Shown here: piece after piece, positions 17,365 through 25,172 of the stretch
Layout: the number at the start of each line of letters is the position of its first letter
How positions within the stretch are numbered: position 1 is the stretch's first letter
Origin: an uncultured Hymenobacter sp.
Lineage (GTDB): Bacteria; Bacteroidota; Bacteroidia; Cytophagales; Hymenobacteraceae
Direction: 5' to 3'
DNA length: 64,000 nt
Assembly: GCA_913776615.1 (NCBI GenBank)
Contig: CAJYPK010000042.1
Span: forward strand, 1-64,000
Notes under the pieces: model-generated
What the model saw: the letters and a program-made list of their open reading frames with translations, nothing else
The model's database searches: none
What the model was told of the DNA's origin: nothing
Translations under genes and position numbers: made by a program

Positions 17365-17741
17365 AGCTCCCGTAGTTGGTAGCGCTGCCTGAGTTCAGCC
17401 AGCCCGGCCTTGTTCGCTTCGAACGGGAAGGGCTGGCTGAATTTTAGCATTTTAGCCCACAGCAGCGGGCTGCCCTCACCCACGAACTGCACCACCAGCC
17501 CTTCCAACGCGGGGGGTGCGATGGCATTGCTGAGCCCCAGTGCCAGCAAGGGAATGCGGGCGGTACCGGCATAATAGCCCACGACAACGGGCTCGGCAAA
17601 CCATTCAACTTCTTCACCCAGGCCCAGCCGGTAAGCGGGGCACGCGGGGTCGACCCGCCGCCGCGAGTGGCTGCCCGCCGCGCCGCCGCGGGCAGCCGGG
17701 CGCTTGAAAATGTTGCCGTCTGAATCCACTTGTTCCCTCAT
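17361..17741 (-). CDS. Small hypothetical protein convergent with the DUF3626-like gene
   Basis: 126 residues from the ATG at 17741 (MREQVDSDGNIFKRPA); a start at 17810 would add 23 residues. The N-terminal 40 residues are basic and low-complexity. The rest looks like a compact domain (EEVEWFAEPVVVGYYAGTARIPLLALGLSNAIAPPALEGLVVQFVGEGSPLLWAKMLKFSQPFPFEANKAGLAELRQRYQL). It overlaps the neighbouring gene tail to tail by 4 bp. No family recognised; a partner or antitoxin-like role for its neighbour is possible but only suggested by position. Confidence 0.5.
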   Translation of the reverse strand: MREQVDSDGNIFKRPAARGGAAGSHSRRRVDPACPAYRLGLGEEVEWFAEPVVVGYYAGTARIPLLALGLSNAIAPPALEGLVVQFVGEGSPLLWAKMLKFSQPFPFEANKAGLAELRQRYQLREL

Positions 17742-17912
17742 CATGCGGGCCTCCCCTGCCGGTAAAGGTATACGCAAAACCGCTAGCAACGCGCTGGGCC
17801 TTGCGCCCAAAGTCCCTGCTTAAAAACAGGCCGCCACCTGATTTTTATCATGCCATGTTGCCGGCGGCGGGCGAAACCTTGCCGCATTATTCACTGCCTC
17901 TCCTTGCTTGTC

Positions 17913-19277
17913 ATGAAAGTGCTGCGTTGGCTGTTATTCGTCTGGATGGGTTGGGCCGGGCCCAGGGCCTTTGGGCAGGCGGTGCCCCCCGCCATTCCGT
18001 ACCCCACTCCGCACCGGGGCGACCTGCTGGTTATCTCGGATGTCAACGTAATTGATGCGCTAACCGACTCCGTTTTGCCTAACCAGCGGGTGGTGGTGCG
18101 GGGCGGCGTCATCATTTCGGTGGGCCAGTGGGAGCCGGCTGGTCGCGGTATTCCCCACTTCAACGGGAGGGGGGGCTACCTGATGCCAGGCCTGTGGGAC
18201 GGCCGCACCAGCGCGCTGAGCAGCCCCGCCACCCAGGGCAGTGCGCTGCTTGAGTACGTGGCTAGCGGCATCACCAGCATCCGCGAGGTAGGTTCGGCGC
18301 AGGCTTACGACCAGGCCGCTGCCACGTGGCAGCAGGTGGAACATGGTCAACAGGTAGGGCCCCGGCTGGAGCTGGCAGGTGCCGTGCTCGATGGCCCTCC
18401 CGCCGGGCCCCTGCCCCGCTGGGCCACGCGCATGCAAGGCCGGACTAAGGCCACGGAGCTGATGCAGCAGGATTGCTGGACGCACCTGCAGGTTGGTCCG
18501 CAGTTGGCGCGGGAGGCGTATTTCGGGGCTGCACAGGCCGCGCACGATGCCGGCGTACCCCTGCTGGGGCAAGTGCCCGAAACCATAACCCTGCCGGAGG
18601 CGCTGGCGGCGGGCCAGCTGGGCTACGAATACCTCGATAAGTTGCTGCTGGGCTGCTCCACGTGGGAAGCCGCTCTGGTGAAAGCCCGGGCGGCGTGCCT
18701 GCTGGGACCCCGCCCCGCCCCGCAGCTAAACCGCTGCATTCGGGCCCAGCAGCCCGTAGTTGTTGCCTCGTTCAGCCGGGCCCGCTGCACTGCGCTGGCC
18801 CAGGCACTGGTAAAGGCCCACGCTTTTGTCGTTCCGGTGCTGGCCGCGCAGTCCCAGGGGCACTCGCTCGACTCCCTCAAGCGGGTGATGGTGGCGGAGT
18901 TTCAGCGCCAGGGGGTGCGACTGGTAGCGGGTTCCGACGCTGGGCCCAGCCGCTCCGACCAGCTTTACGGGGCTGGCCTGGTAGCCGAGCTCGAAAGCCT
19001 GGTAGCCAGCGGCCTCACCCCGGCGCAGGCCCTGTGCACGGCGACTACCAACCCGGCCGCTGCGACGGGACACGGCTGCGAGGTAGGTCGCATTGAGGCG
19101 GGCTACCTGGCCGATATGGTGCTGCTTAGCGCCAATCCGCTCGATGACATTCGCAATGTGCGGCAGGTAGCGGCCGTGCTGCTGCGCGGCCGCTTGTTCG
19201 ACCGGGCGGCCCTGAATACCTTGGCTACCAAAGCCGTCCGGCCCAACGGCGCAAAAGCGGCCCCCACTGTGCAGTGA
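17913..19277 (+). CDS. Exported amidohydrolase-like protein lacking metal ligands
   Basis: 454 residues from the ATG at 17913, which starts a clean signal peptide (MKVLRWLLFVWMGWAGPRAFGQ). The fold signals of the imidazolonepropionase/prolidase-like amidohydrolases are present: an N-terminal beta-sandwich (DLLVISDVNVIDALTDSVLPNQRVVVRGGVIISVG), PGLWD, VASGITSIREVGS, LVAGSDAGP and the C-terminal GRIEAGYLADMVLLSANPLDDIRNVRQVAAVLLRGRLFDR. The usual PGLxDxHxH metal site reads PGLWDGRTS, so both His are gone. The Lys-bearing strand reads THLQV, and the second His pair reads AAHDAGVPLLGQVPE. It is probably a non-catalytic or chemically altered periplasmic protein. Confidence 0.8.
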   Translation: MKVLRWLLFVWMGWAGPRAFGQAVPPAIPYPTPHRGDLLVISDVNVIDALTDSVLPNQRVVVRGGVIISVGQWEPAGRGIPHFNGRGGYLMPGLWDGRTSALSSPATQGSALLEYVASGITSIREVGSAQAYDQAAATWQQVEHGQQVGPRLELAGAVLDGPPAGPLPRWATRMQGRTKATELMQQDCWTHLQVGPQLAREAYFGAAQAAHDAGVPLLGQVPETITLPEALAAGQLGYEYLDKLLLGCSTWEAALVKARAACLLGPRPAPQLNRCIRAQQPVVVASFSRARCTALAQALVKAHAFVVPVLAAQSQGHSLDSLKRVMVAEFQRQGVRLVAGSDAGPSRSDQLYGAGLVAELESLVASGLTPAQALCTATTNPAAATGHGCEVGRIEAGYLADMVLLSANPLDDIRNVRQVAAVLLRGRLFDRAALNTLATKAVRPNGAKAAPTVQ

Positions 19278-19367
19278 GGCGGGCCGGCCGGGCTGGTGGC
19301 CCCGCTCCAAACGCGCAGTACCTTCGCCAGGGCAACGGGGGCCGCCCCCTGGTAAAATCCCCGGCGC

Positions 19368-20837
19368 ATGAGCTACCCGACCCCCACCGAATTATGGGCT
19401 ATGAGCCCGGACGATTTCAACCAATGGCGGCGGGAAAACGACCTTCAGCGGCTGTTCGCGGGGTTTGGGCGGGCGCTGCCGCATTTTGAGGAGTGGCTGA
19501 CGGCCAATGCGCTAACGGTAGATTTTATGCTGGCAACGGACAACCCCGGCCAGTTTTTCTACTGGGACACGGCAACGTACTGCATCAAAACGGTGAAGCA
19601 GCTAACGGAGCCCTACCTGCTCGAAGCCGGCATAACGCAGCGCGTGACCTACTTCTTCGTGCCCGTGCACGATGCCCGGCACGAGCGCCAGATACAGGCC
19701 ATTCAGCAGGTCGAAGGGGAAAATGAGCAGGTGGAGCGCTTGCGGTTCACGCCCTACTTTGCCTGGGTCCGGGAAAAGCACCGCCTGCAAAATCCCATCA
19801 AAACGAAGTACAGCGGGGAGCTCAGCACGTTTCATTACACGAGCGGCACCGCGCCGGACGTGCCGGAGGCGTGCAACTGGAGCATTGCGCCCGGTATCCA
19901 GGTGCTGAAGCTGGGGGGCACCACCATCGAGAACTGGGCCACGCTGCAGGACCGGAACCTGGATTTCGTCAACCTGGATTTTCTCGAAGTGACGGGCAAG
20001 TACACCTGGAACGAGGAAAAGCAGATTTTCTTCTCCACCTGCAATCACCTCACCATCCGGAACGTAGTGGCGAACTTCACCAAGTTTTACCGCTGTGAAG
20101 TGTCCGATTTAAAGGCCTTTGATTCGCGGCTGTACTGGGTGGAGTTTTATGAGTGCAATCTCTACCAGGCGTACTTTGAAAACGCCAGCCTTTCAAACCT
20201 GATTATCGAGGAGTGCTCGGCCAGCAATTTCTCCTTCAACCGGGTGGAGGTGGACAATATCGTGTACTCGCCCCCGCGCCGGGAGAGGCCCCTGGGCACG
20301 GTGAGAACCTACGAAACGGTGTCGGCCAACTACAAGCGGTTTCGCATTCTGTACCAGGCCAATGGCCTGCGGCAGGAAGCCAGCGAGGCGTATTTTCAGG
20401 AGCGCTACTACGAGTGGCGGCACGACCTGGCCACCCTGGAGCTGTGGCGCTCGTTTCGCTACCTGTGGACCGTCAACCCGGAATACGGCCTGTCGGCCCT
20501 GAAAGCCAACTTCAGCAAGCTGCTTACCGGCGTGGCCGATGGCATTGCCTACGTGTTGTGGGGCTTCGGCGAGCGGCCGCTGCGCATCCTGTCCTCGGCC
20601 GGGCTGGTGCTGCTGTTCTACGCGGCCGTTTACTTCTTTTCCGACATCGGCAAGCTCCACGGCAACTTCGTGAATTCGCTGTATTTCTCCATCGTGACGT
20701 TCACCACCCTGGGCTTCGGCGATATTACGCCCTCGGAGAGCAGCGGCTACAAGCTCATTGTGGGCTCGGAAGCCCTGGTAGGAGCCTTTTGCGTGGGGCT
20801 GCTGGTGGCGGGCTTTGCCAACAAGTCGCGGTACTAG
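19368..20837 (+). CDS. Potassium channel-like protein with pentapeptide-type repeat domain
   Basis: A 489-residue protein. The N-terminal 170 residues are soluble and unrecognised. Residues about 190-290 form a pentapeptide-like beta helix (NLDFVNLDFLEVTG, NHLTIRNVVANFTKFYRCEVSDLKAFDSRLYWVEFYECNLYQAYFENASLSNLIIEECSASNFSF). After a helical linker, two membrane helices flank a K+-selectivity filter (ILSSAGLVLLFYAAVYFFS; LYFSIVTFTTLGFGDITP; VGSEALVGAFCVGLLVAGFANKS). The filter TLGFGD is a standard variant. It should act as a tetrameric two-helix K+ channel whose cytosolic domain may sense a ligand or partner. Confidence 0.82.
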   Translation: MSYPTPTELWAMSPDDFNQWRRENDLQRLFAGFGRALPHFEEWLTANALTVDFMLATDNPGQFFYWDTATYCIKTVKQLTEPYLLEAGITQRVTYFFVPVHDARHERQIQAIQQVEGENEQVERLRFTPYFAWVREKHRLQNPIKTKYSGELSTFHYTSGTAPDVPEACNWSIAPGIQVLKLGGTTIENWATLQDRNLDFVNLDFLEVTGKYTWNEEKQIFFSTCNHLTIRNVVANFTKFYRCEVSDLKAFDSRLYWVEFYECNLYQAYFENASLSNLIIEECSASNFSFNRVEVDNIVYSPPRRERPLGTVRTYETVSANYKRFRILYQANGLRQEASEAYFQERYYEWRHDLATLELWRSFRYLWTVNPEYGLSALKANFSKLLTGVADGIAYVLWGFGERPLRILSSAGLVLLFYAAVYFFSDIGKLHGNFVNSLYFSIVTFTTLGFGDITPSESSGYKLIVGSEALVGAFCVGLLVAGFANKSRY

Positions 20838-20858
20838 CCGGCGGGCCGGCGCGGCCGG

Positions 20859-22265
20859 TCAGGCCAGGTGCGCAGGCTCCAAAGGGAGCTCGGCCACCGC
20901 GCGCAGGGCCTGGTAGCCGCCCGCGATGTTGACCACGTTGCGCCAGCCCCGCGCCCGCAGCATGGAGGCCGCCACCATGGAGCGGTAGCCCCCGGCGCAG
21001 TACACGTACACGGCCCCGGAGCGCGGAATCTCGTGCTGGCGCTGGCCAAGGGATTCGAGGGGAATATGCAGGGCCCGGGGCAGCGTGCTGGCCGCCACTT
21101 CGCCGGCCCGCCGCACGTCGACGACTACGGCGGCCGGGCCGGTGCGCTGCCGCCGGGCAAACTCCGCCGCCGAAATCGACTCAATGGCATCCAGCGGCTT
21201 GCCGGCCCGCTGCCAGGCGGCAATGCCACCCACCAGATAGCCCAACACGTTGTCGTAGCCGATGCGGGCCAGGCGCGTCACGGTTTCGACCTGGCAGCCG
21301 GGCGCGGTCACCAGCAGCAGGGGCTGGCCCACGCCCGGCACCAGTGCCCCCACCCAGGGGGCAAAGCTGCCGTCGAGCCCGATGTTGAGGGACCCCGGAA
21401 TAAAGCCCAGGGTGAAAACCCCGGCCGGGCGGGTGTCCAGAATCAGCGCCGCCCGCGCCACGGCTTCGCGGGCGAAGGCCTGGGGGCCAAGCGGCGTGAG
21501 GCCCTGGCGCAGCACCAGGTCGAAGTCTTCGCTGCCCTCCTGGTTAAGGCGCACATTATCGGGGAAATAGCCCGGCGGGGGCAGCAGCCCGGCCGTCACT
21601 TCGCGGATGAATTCCGCGCGGCTCATATCGGCGCGAAGGGCGTAGTTGGTGCTTTTCTGGTGGCCCAGGGTATCCACCGTGTCGGGGCTCATGCGCTGGC
21701 CGCAGGCCGAGCCGGCCCCGTGGCCGGGGTACACGGTCACGGCATCGGGCAGGGGCATGATTTTGGTGCGCAGCGAATCGAACAGCAGGCCCGCCAGCTC
21801 CTCGCGGCTGAGGCCGGTGGCCTGCTGGGCCAGGTCGGGCCGGCCCACGTCGCCCAGCAGCAGGGTGTCGCCGCTGAACAGGGCCGCCGGCCGGCCCGCC
21901 TCGTCGCGCACCAGGTAGCAGACCGACTCCCGGGTGTGGCCCGGCGTGTGCAGCACCTCCAGCGTGACCCGGCCCACGCGCAGCACTTCGCCATCGGCGG
22001 CGATGTGGGCCGCAAAGCCCGGCCGGGCCGTGGGACCAAACACGATGGTGGCCCCCGTTTTGCGGGCCAAGGCCTGGTGGCCGGACACAAAATCGGCGTG
22101 GAAGTGGGTTTCCAGCACGTATTTGAGGGTGGCCCCGTCCTGCCGGGCGCGGTCGAGGTAGGGCTGCACCTCGCGCAGCGGGTCGACGACGGCCGCTTCG
22201 CTGGCCGACTGCAAATAGTACGCGCCGTGCGCCAGGCAGCCGGTATACATCTGTTCGATTTTCAT
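20859..22265 (-). CDS. Metallo-beta-lactamase-rhodanese protein (persulfide dioxygenase/CstB-like)
   Basis: 468 residues from the ATG at 22265. The N-terminal metallo-beta-lactamase domain has the persulfide-dioxygenase-type metal motif (ETHFHADFVSGH) plus HTPGHTRESVCY, FSGDTLLLGDVGRPDL and VYPGHG. It is followed by two rhodanese domains. The first (about 265-360) lacks an active-site Cys; the second (about 375-468) has one (VYVYCAGGYRS). This is the CstB arrangement, expected to oxidise glutathione or low-molecular-weight persulfides and move sulfane sulfur to thiosulfate. An in-frame start 13 codons upstream is less likely. Its promoter carries a paired palindromic site with a -7 element at 22310-22376. 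Confidence 0.85.
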   Translation of the reverse strand: MKIEQMYTGCLAHGAYYLQSASEAAVVDPLREVQPYLDRARQDGATLKYVLETHFHADFVSGHQALARKTGATIVFGPTARPGFAAHIAADGEVLRVGRVTLEVLHTPGHTRESVCYLVRDEAGRPAALFSGDTLLLGDVGRPDLAQQATGLSREELAGLLFDSLRTKIMPLPDAVTVYPGHGAGSACGQRMSPDTVDTLGHQKSTNYALRADMSRAEFIREVTAGLLPPPGYFPDNVRLNQEGSEDFDLVLRQGLTPLGPQAFAREAVARAALILDTRPAGVFTLGFIPGSLNIGLDGSFAPWVGALVPGVGQPLLLVTAPGCQVETVTRLARIGYDNVLGYLVGGIAAWQRAGKPLDAIESISAAEFARRQRTGPAAVVVDVRRAGEVAASTLPRALHIPLESLGQRQHEIPRSGAVYVYCAGGYRSMVAASMLRARGWRNVVNIAGGYQALRAVAELPLEPAHLA

Positions 22266-22309
22266 GCGGGAAGGGGCCGCCGGGCAGTGGTGCAGCCCCG
22301 GCAACTGCG

Positions 22310-22376
22310 CAAATATGCCGGGCCTGCCCCCGCAAAAACCTGTTTAAAATCAAGGGATGAGCTGATTTTAAACAGG
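22310..22376 (-). promoter_or_regulatory. Paired CRP/FNR-like sites and -7 element, MBL-rhodanese promoter
   Basis: Two 16-bp sites, CCTGTTTAAAATCAAG (22339-22354) and GCTGATTTTAAACAGG (22361-22376), centres 22 bp apart. Together they form a perfect 14-bp inverted repeat with a 10-nt spacer (22339-22352 / 22363-22376). On the minus strand, 21 bp after the proximal site, is CATATTTG (22317-22310), a Bacteroidetes -7 element. The pair also lies 113 bp before the histidine-kinase gene, so it could control the two-component system as well, although no good -7 element is seen at the same spacing in that direction. Confidence 0.75.
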
Positions 22377-22488
22377 GCGCGCTGCCCATTGCCCGGCGGT
22401 ACTTGCCGGCCAGACCAGGCCGGCGGGGCGAGTTAGCATTCAAATCCCGTACTTTGGTTAATCAACTTCTCCCGGCAGCCCCTCGCGA

Positions 22489-24099
22489 ATGCCCACCAAC
22501 CTGTACCGCAATCCGTTAACAGAAATTCTGTTTGAGCAGGCTCCGGGCTTTGTGGGCCTCTACGACCTGGCCCAGGGCTGGTTTACGCACGTCAACCCGG
22601 CGGGCTACCAGCTGCTGGGCTACCCCTCGGCCCAGGCCCTGTACGACGACCCCGCGCGCACGCTGCGGGCCCGGCAGCTCACGGCCGAGGAGTGGGCCCT
22701 GCTGCGCGAGCGGGTACTGCGGGAGGGCCGCCACTCCCTGGAAGCCGAAATGCGCCGGCAGTCGGGCGAAACCTTCTGGGCCCAGCTGGAGCTCACCAGC
22801 CTGGCGCTAGACGGCCACGACTACTTCCTGGTGCGCCTCACCGATACCGAGCGGCTGCACGCGGCCGAGCGCCGCCTGGCCCAGAGCGTGGGCCGCTTCG
22901 AGGCCGTGTTTGCCCACGCCACCATCGGCATCGTGGTCTGCAACCGGCAGGGCGACATCGTGCTGGCCAACGAGCAGGCCTACCGCCAGTTTGGCTACCC
23001 CGCCGGTGAGCTGACGAGCCAGGGCATTGAGGCGCTGGTGCCCGAAGCCGTGGCCCACCACCACGCCAACCTGCGCGCCTCCTTCAGCGCCCACCCCCAG
23101 GTGCGCAGCATGGGCGTAAACCGCGACCTGACGGCCCGCCGCCGCGACGGCTCGGAGTTTCCGGTGGAGGTCAGTCTGAGCCACTTCAAGCTCGATGAAG
23201 AGCTGTTTGTGGTGGCCTACATCATCGACATCACCTTTAAAAAGGATGCCGAGCGCGAGCTCATCACCCAGCGTCAGCGCGTGGAGCGCCTCAATACCGA
23301 GCTGGAGCAGAAGGTGGCCGACCGCACCCACACCCTGGAAACCACCCTGGCCCAGCTGGAGCTGCGCACCCGCGAACTGACCCAGGCCCTGGCCGCCGAG
23401 CAGGAGCTGGGCGAGCTGAAGTCGCGCTTCGTGAGCATGGCCTCGCACGAGTTTCGCACCCCGCTCACGGGGGTGCTCACCTCGGCGGCGCTCATCGAGA
23501 AGTACACCACCACCGAGCAGCAGGACAAGCGCCTGCGGCATCTGGAGCGCATCCGCACCTCGGTAAAGCACCTGACCGATATTCTGGAAGAGTTTCTCTC
23601 GGTGGGCCGCATTGAGGAGGGGCGGGTGCAGGCCCACCCCACCCGCGTAGAACTGCCGCTGCTGCTGCGCGAGGCCCTGGCCGACGTGCAAAGCCTGCGC
23701 AAGCCCGGCCAGCGCCTCGAAACCCAGCTGGATGCCACCGAGCCGCTCTGGCTTGATGCCTCGCTGCTGCGCAAAGTGCTGGTCAACGTGCTGGGCAACG
23801 CCCTGAAGTATTCGGGCGAAAACACGACCGTGACCGTGCGCGCCACCTGGGCCATGCGCCAGCTCACGCTGAGCGTGGAAGACCAGGGCATCGGCATTTC
23901 GGCCGAAGACCAGGAGCACCTGTTCGAGCGGTTTTTCCGGGCCCGCAACGCCACCAACCTGCCCGGTACGGGCCTGGGGCTCTACATCATTGCCCGCTAC
24001 CTCGACTTGCTGGGCGGTACCATTGCCCTGCACAGCGAGCTGAATGTGGGCACCACCGTTACCCTAACCATTCCGTATGCCGACCATTCTACTGATTGA
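22489..24099 (+). CDS. Cytosolic PAS-domain sensor histidine kinase
   Basis: A 536-residue soluble kinase with no membrane segment. A PAS-like domain at about 10-120 (GFVGLYDLAQGWFTHVNPAGYQLLGYP), a second PAS at about 130-255 (FEAVFAHATIGIVVCNRQGDIVLANEQAYRQFGYPAGEL), a coiled-coil linker, HisKA with the phospho-acceptor His320 (MASHEFRTPLTG), and an HATPase domain (NALKYSGENTTV; EDQGIGISAEDQEHLFERFFRARN; GTGLGLYIIARYL). It overlaps the response-regulator gene by 23 bp, so the two surely act as a pair. The PAS domains suggest sensing of an intracellular signal such as redox state, oxygen or a metabolite; which one is not visible. Confidence 0.9.
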   Translation: MPTNLYRNPLTEILFEQAPGFVGLYDLAQGWFTHVNPAGYQLLGYPSAQALYDDPARTLRARQLTAEEWALLRERVLREGRHSLEAEMRRQSGETFWAQLELTSLALDGHDYFLVRLTDTERLHAAERRLAQSVGRFEAVFAHATIGIVVCNRQGDIVLANEQAYRQFGYPAGELTSQGIEALVPEAVAHHHANLRASFSAHPQVRSMGVNRDLTARRRDGSEFPVEVSLSHFKLDEELFVVAYIIDITFKKDAERELITQRQRVERLNTELEQKVADRTHTLETTLAQLELRTRELTQALAAEQELGELKSRFVSMASHEFRTPLTGVLTSAALIEKYTTTEQQDKRLRHLERIRTSVKHLTDILEEFLSVGRIEEGRVQAHPTRVELPLLLREALADVQSLRKPGQRLETQLDATEPLWLDASLLRKVLVNVLGNALKYSGENTTVTVRATWAMRQLTLSVEDQGIGISAEDQEHLFERFFRARNATNLPGTGLGLYIIARYLDLLGGTIALHSELNVGTTVTLTIPYADHSTD

Positions 24100-25132
24100 G
24101 GACAGCGACATCATTCGCGAAAACACGGCCGAGATTCTGGAGCTGGCCGGCTACACCGTGCTGACGGCCGAAAACGGCAAGGTGGGCGTGGCGCGCGCCC
24201 TGGACACCCGGCCCGACCTGGTGGTGTGCGACATTATGATGCCGGTGCTCGACGGCTACGGCGTGCTGCACATCTTCAGCCAGAACCCGCGCCTGGCCAG
24301 CGTGCCCTTCATATTTCTGACCGCCAAAACCGAGCGCGCCGACCAGCGCAAGGGCATGGAGCTGGGGGCGGATGACTACATCACCAAGCCCTTCGAGGAA
24401 ACCGAGCTGCTCAACGCCATTGCCAGCCGCCTCAACCGCCTGCGCAAGCTGCAGCCCGCCTACGATTTGCAGCAGCCCGAGGGCCTGGGCGAGTTTTTGC
24501 GCGATGCCAGCGCCGTGGGCCACCTCGAAGGCCTGGCCACCAACCGCAAGCCGCACCAGCTGCGCAAAAAGCAGGAAGTGTATACCGAAGGCGAGGAGCC
24601 CACGCGGCTGTACTTCGTGCAGGCCGGCCGGGTGAAAACCGTGCGCCGCACCGCCGGCGGCAAGGAGCTGATAACGGGCGTGTATGGCCCCGGCGAATTC
24701 TTTGGCTACCTGCCCCTGCTCCAGCAGCTGCCCTATGCCGACTCGGCCGTGGTGCTCGACGAGGCCACGCTGCTTTATATTCCGAAAGAAGATTTCATGC
24801 AGCTGCTGCACCGGCATCCGGCGGTGGGGCAGCAGTTTATCCGCCTGCTGGCGGGCCGCGTCGACGAGCGGGAGCAGCAGCTGCTGGGCATGGCCTACAA
24901 CTCGCTGCGCCGCCGGGTGGCCGACACCTTGCTGCGCCTGCACGAGCAGGCCAGCGGCACCGCCGAGGCCAGTATTATGCTCCTGCGCGACGACCTGGCG
25001 GCCGTCATTGGCACGGCCCCCGAGTCCCTGATTCGGACCCTGACCGAGTTCAAGCAGGATGGGCTGATTGAGCAGACGGCCACCGGCATCCGGGTGCTGC
25101 AGCCCGACAAGCTGCGGCGGGCGCACTGGTAG
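24077..25132 (+). CDS. Response regulator fused to a CRP/FNR-type transcription factor
   Basis: 351 residues. The receiver domain (1-125) has phospho-acceptor Asp52 (VVCDIMMPVLDG), conserved Thr/Lys (FLTAKT, ITKPFE). A cyclic-nucleotide-binding-type beta barrel follows at about 150-265 (EVYTEGEEPTRLYFVQAGRVKTVR...ELITGVYGPGEFFGYLPLL), then a CRP-type winged helix at about 275-345. In the recognition helix (TAPESLIRTLTEF) Glu316 and Arg320 have the same four-residue spacing as Glu181/Arg185 of CRP and Glu209/Arg213 of FNR, which read the TGA/TCA half-sites. No Fe-S cysteine cluster is visible, so it is not FNR-like in sensing. It is the best candidate to bind the paired CTGA-N6-TCAG sites found here. 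Confidence 0.9.
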   Translation: MPTILLIEDSDIIRENTAEILELAGYTVLTAENGKVGVARALDTRPDLVVCDIMMPVLDGYGVLHIFSQNPRLASVPFIFLTAKTERADQRKGMELGADDYITKPFEETELLNAIASRLNRLRKLQPAYDLQQPEGLGEFLRDASAVGHLEGLATNRKPHQLRKKQEVYTEGEEPTRLYFVQAGRVKTVRRTAGGKELITGVYGPGEFFGYLPLLQQLPYADSAVVLDEATLLYIPKEDFMQLLHRHPAVGQQFIRLLAGRVDEREQQLLGMAYNSLRRRVADTLLRLHEQASGTAEASIMLLRDDLAAVIGTAPESLIRTLTEFKQDGLIEQTATGIRVLQPDKLRRAHW

Positions 25133-25172
25133 CCCCAACGCCGGAAATCGTTGGGATGCCCCATCTTGCGAT

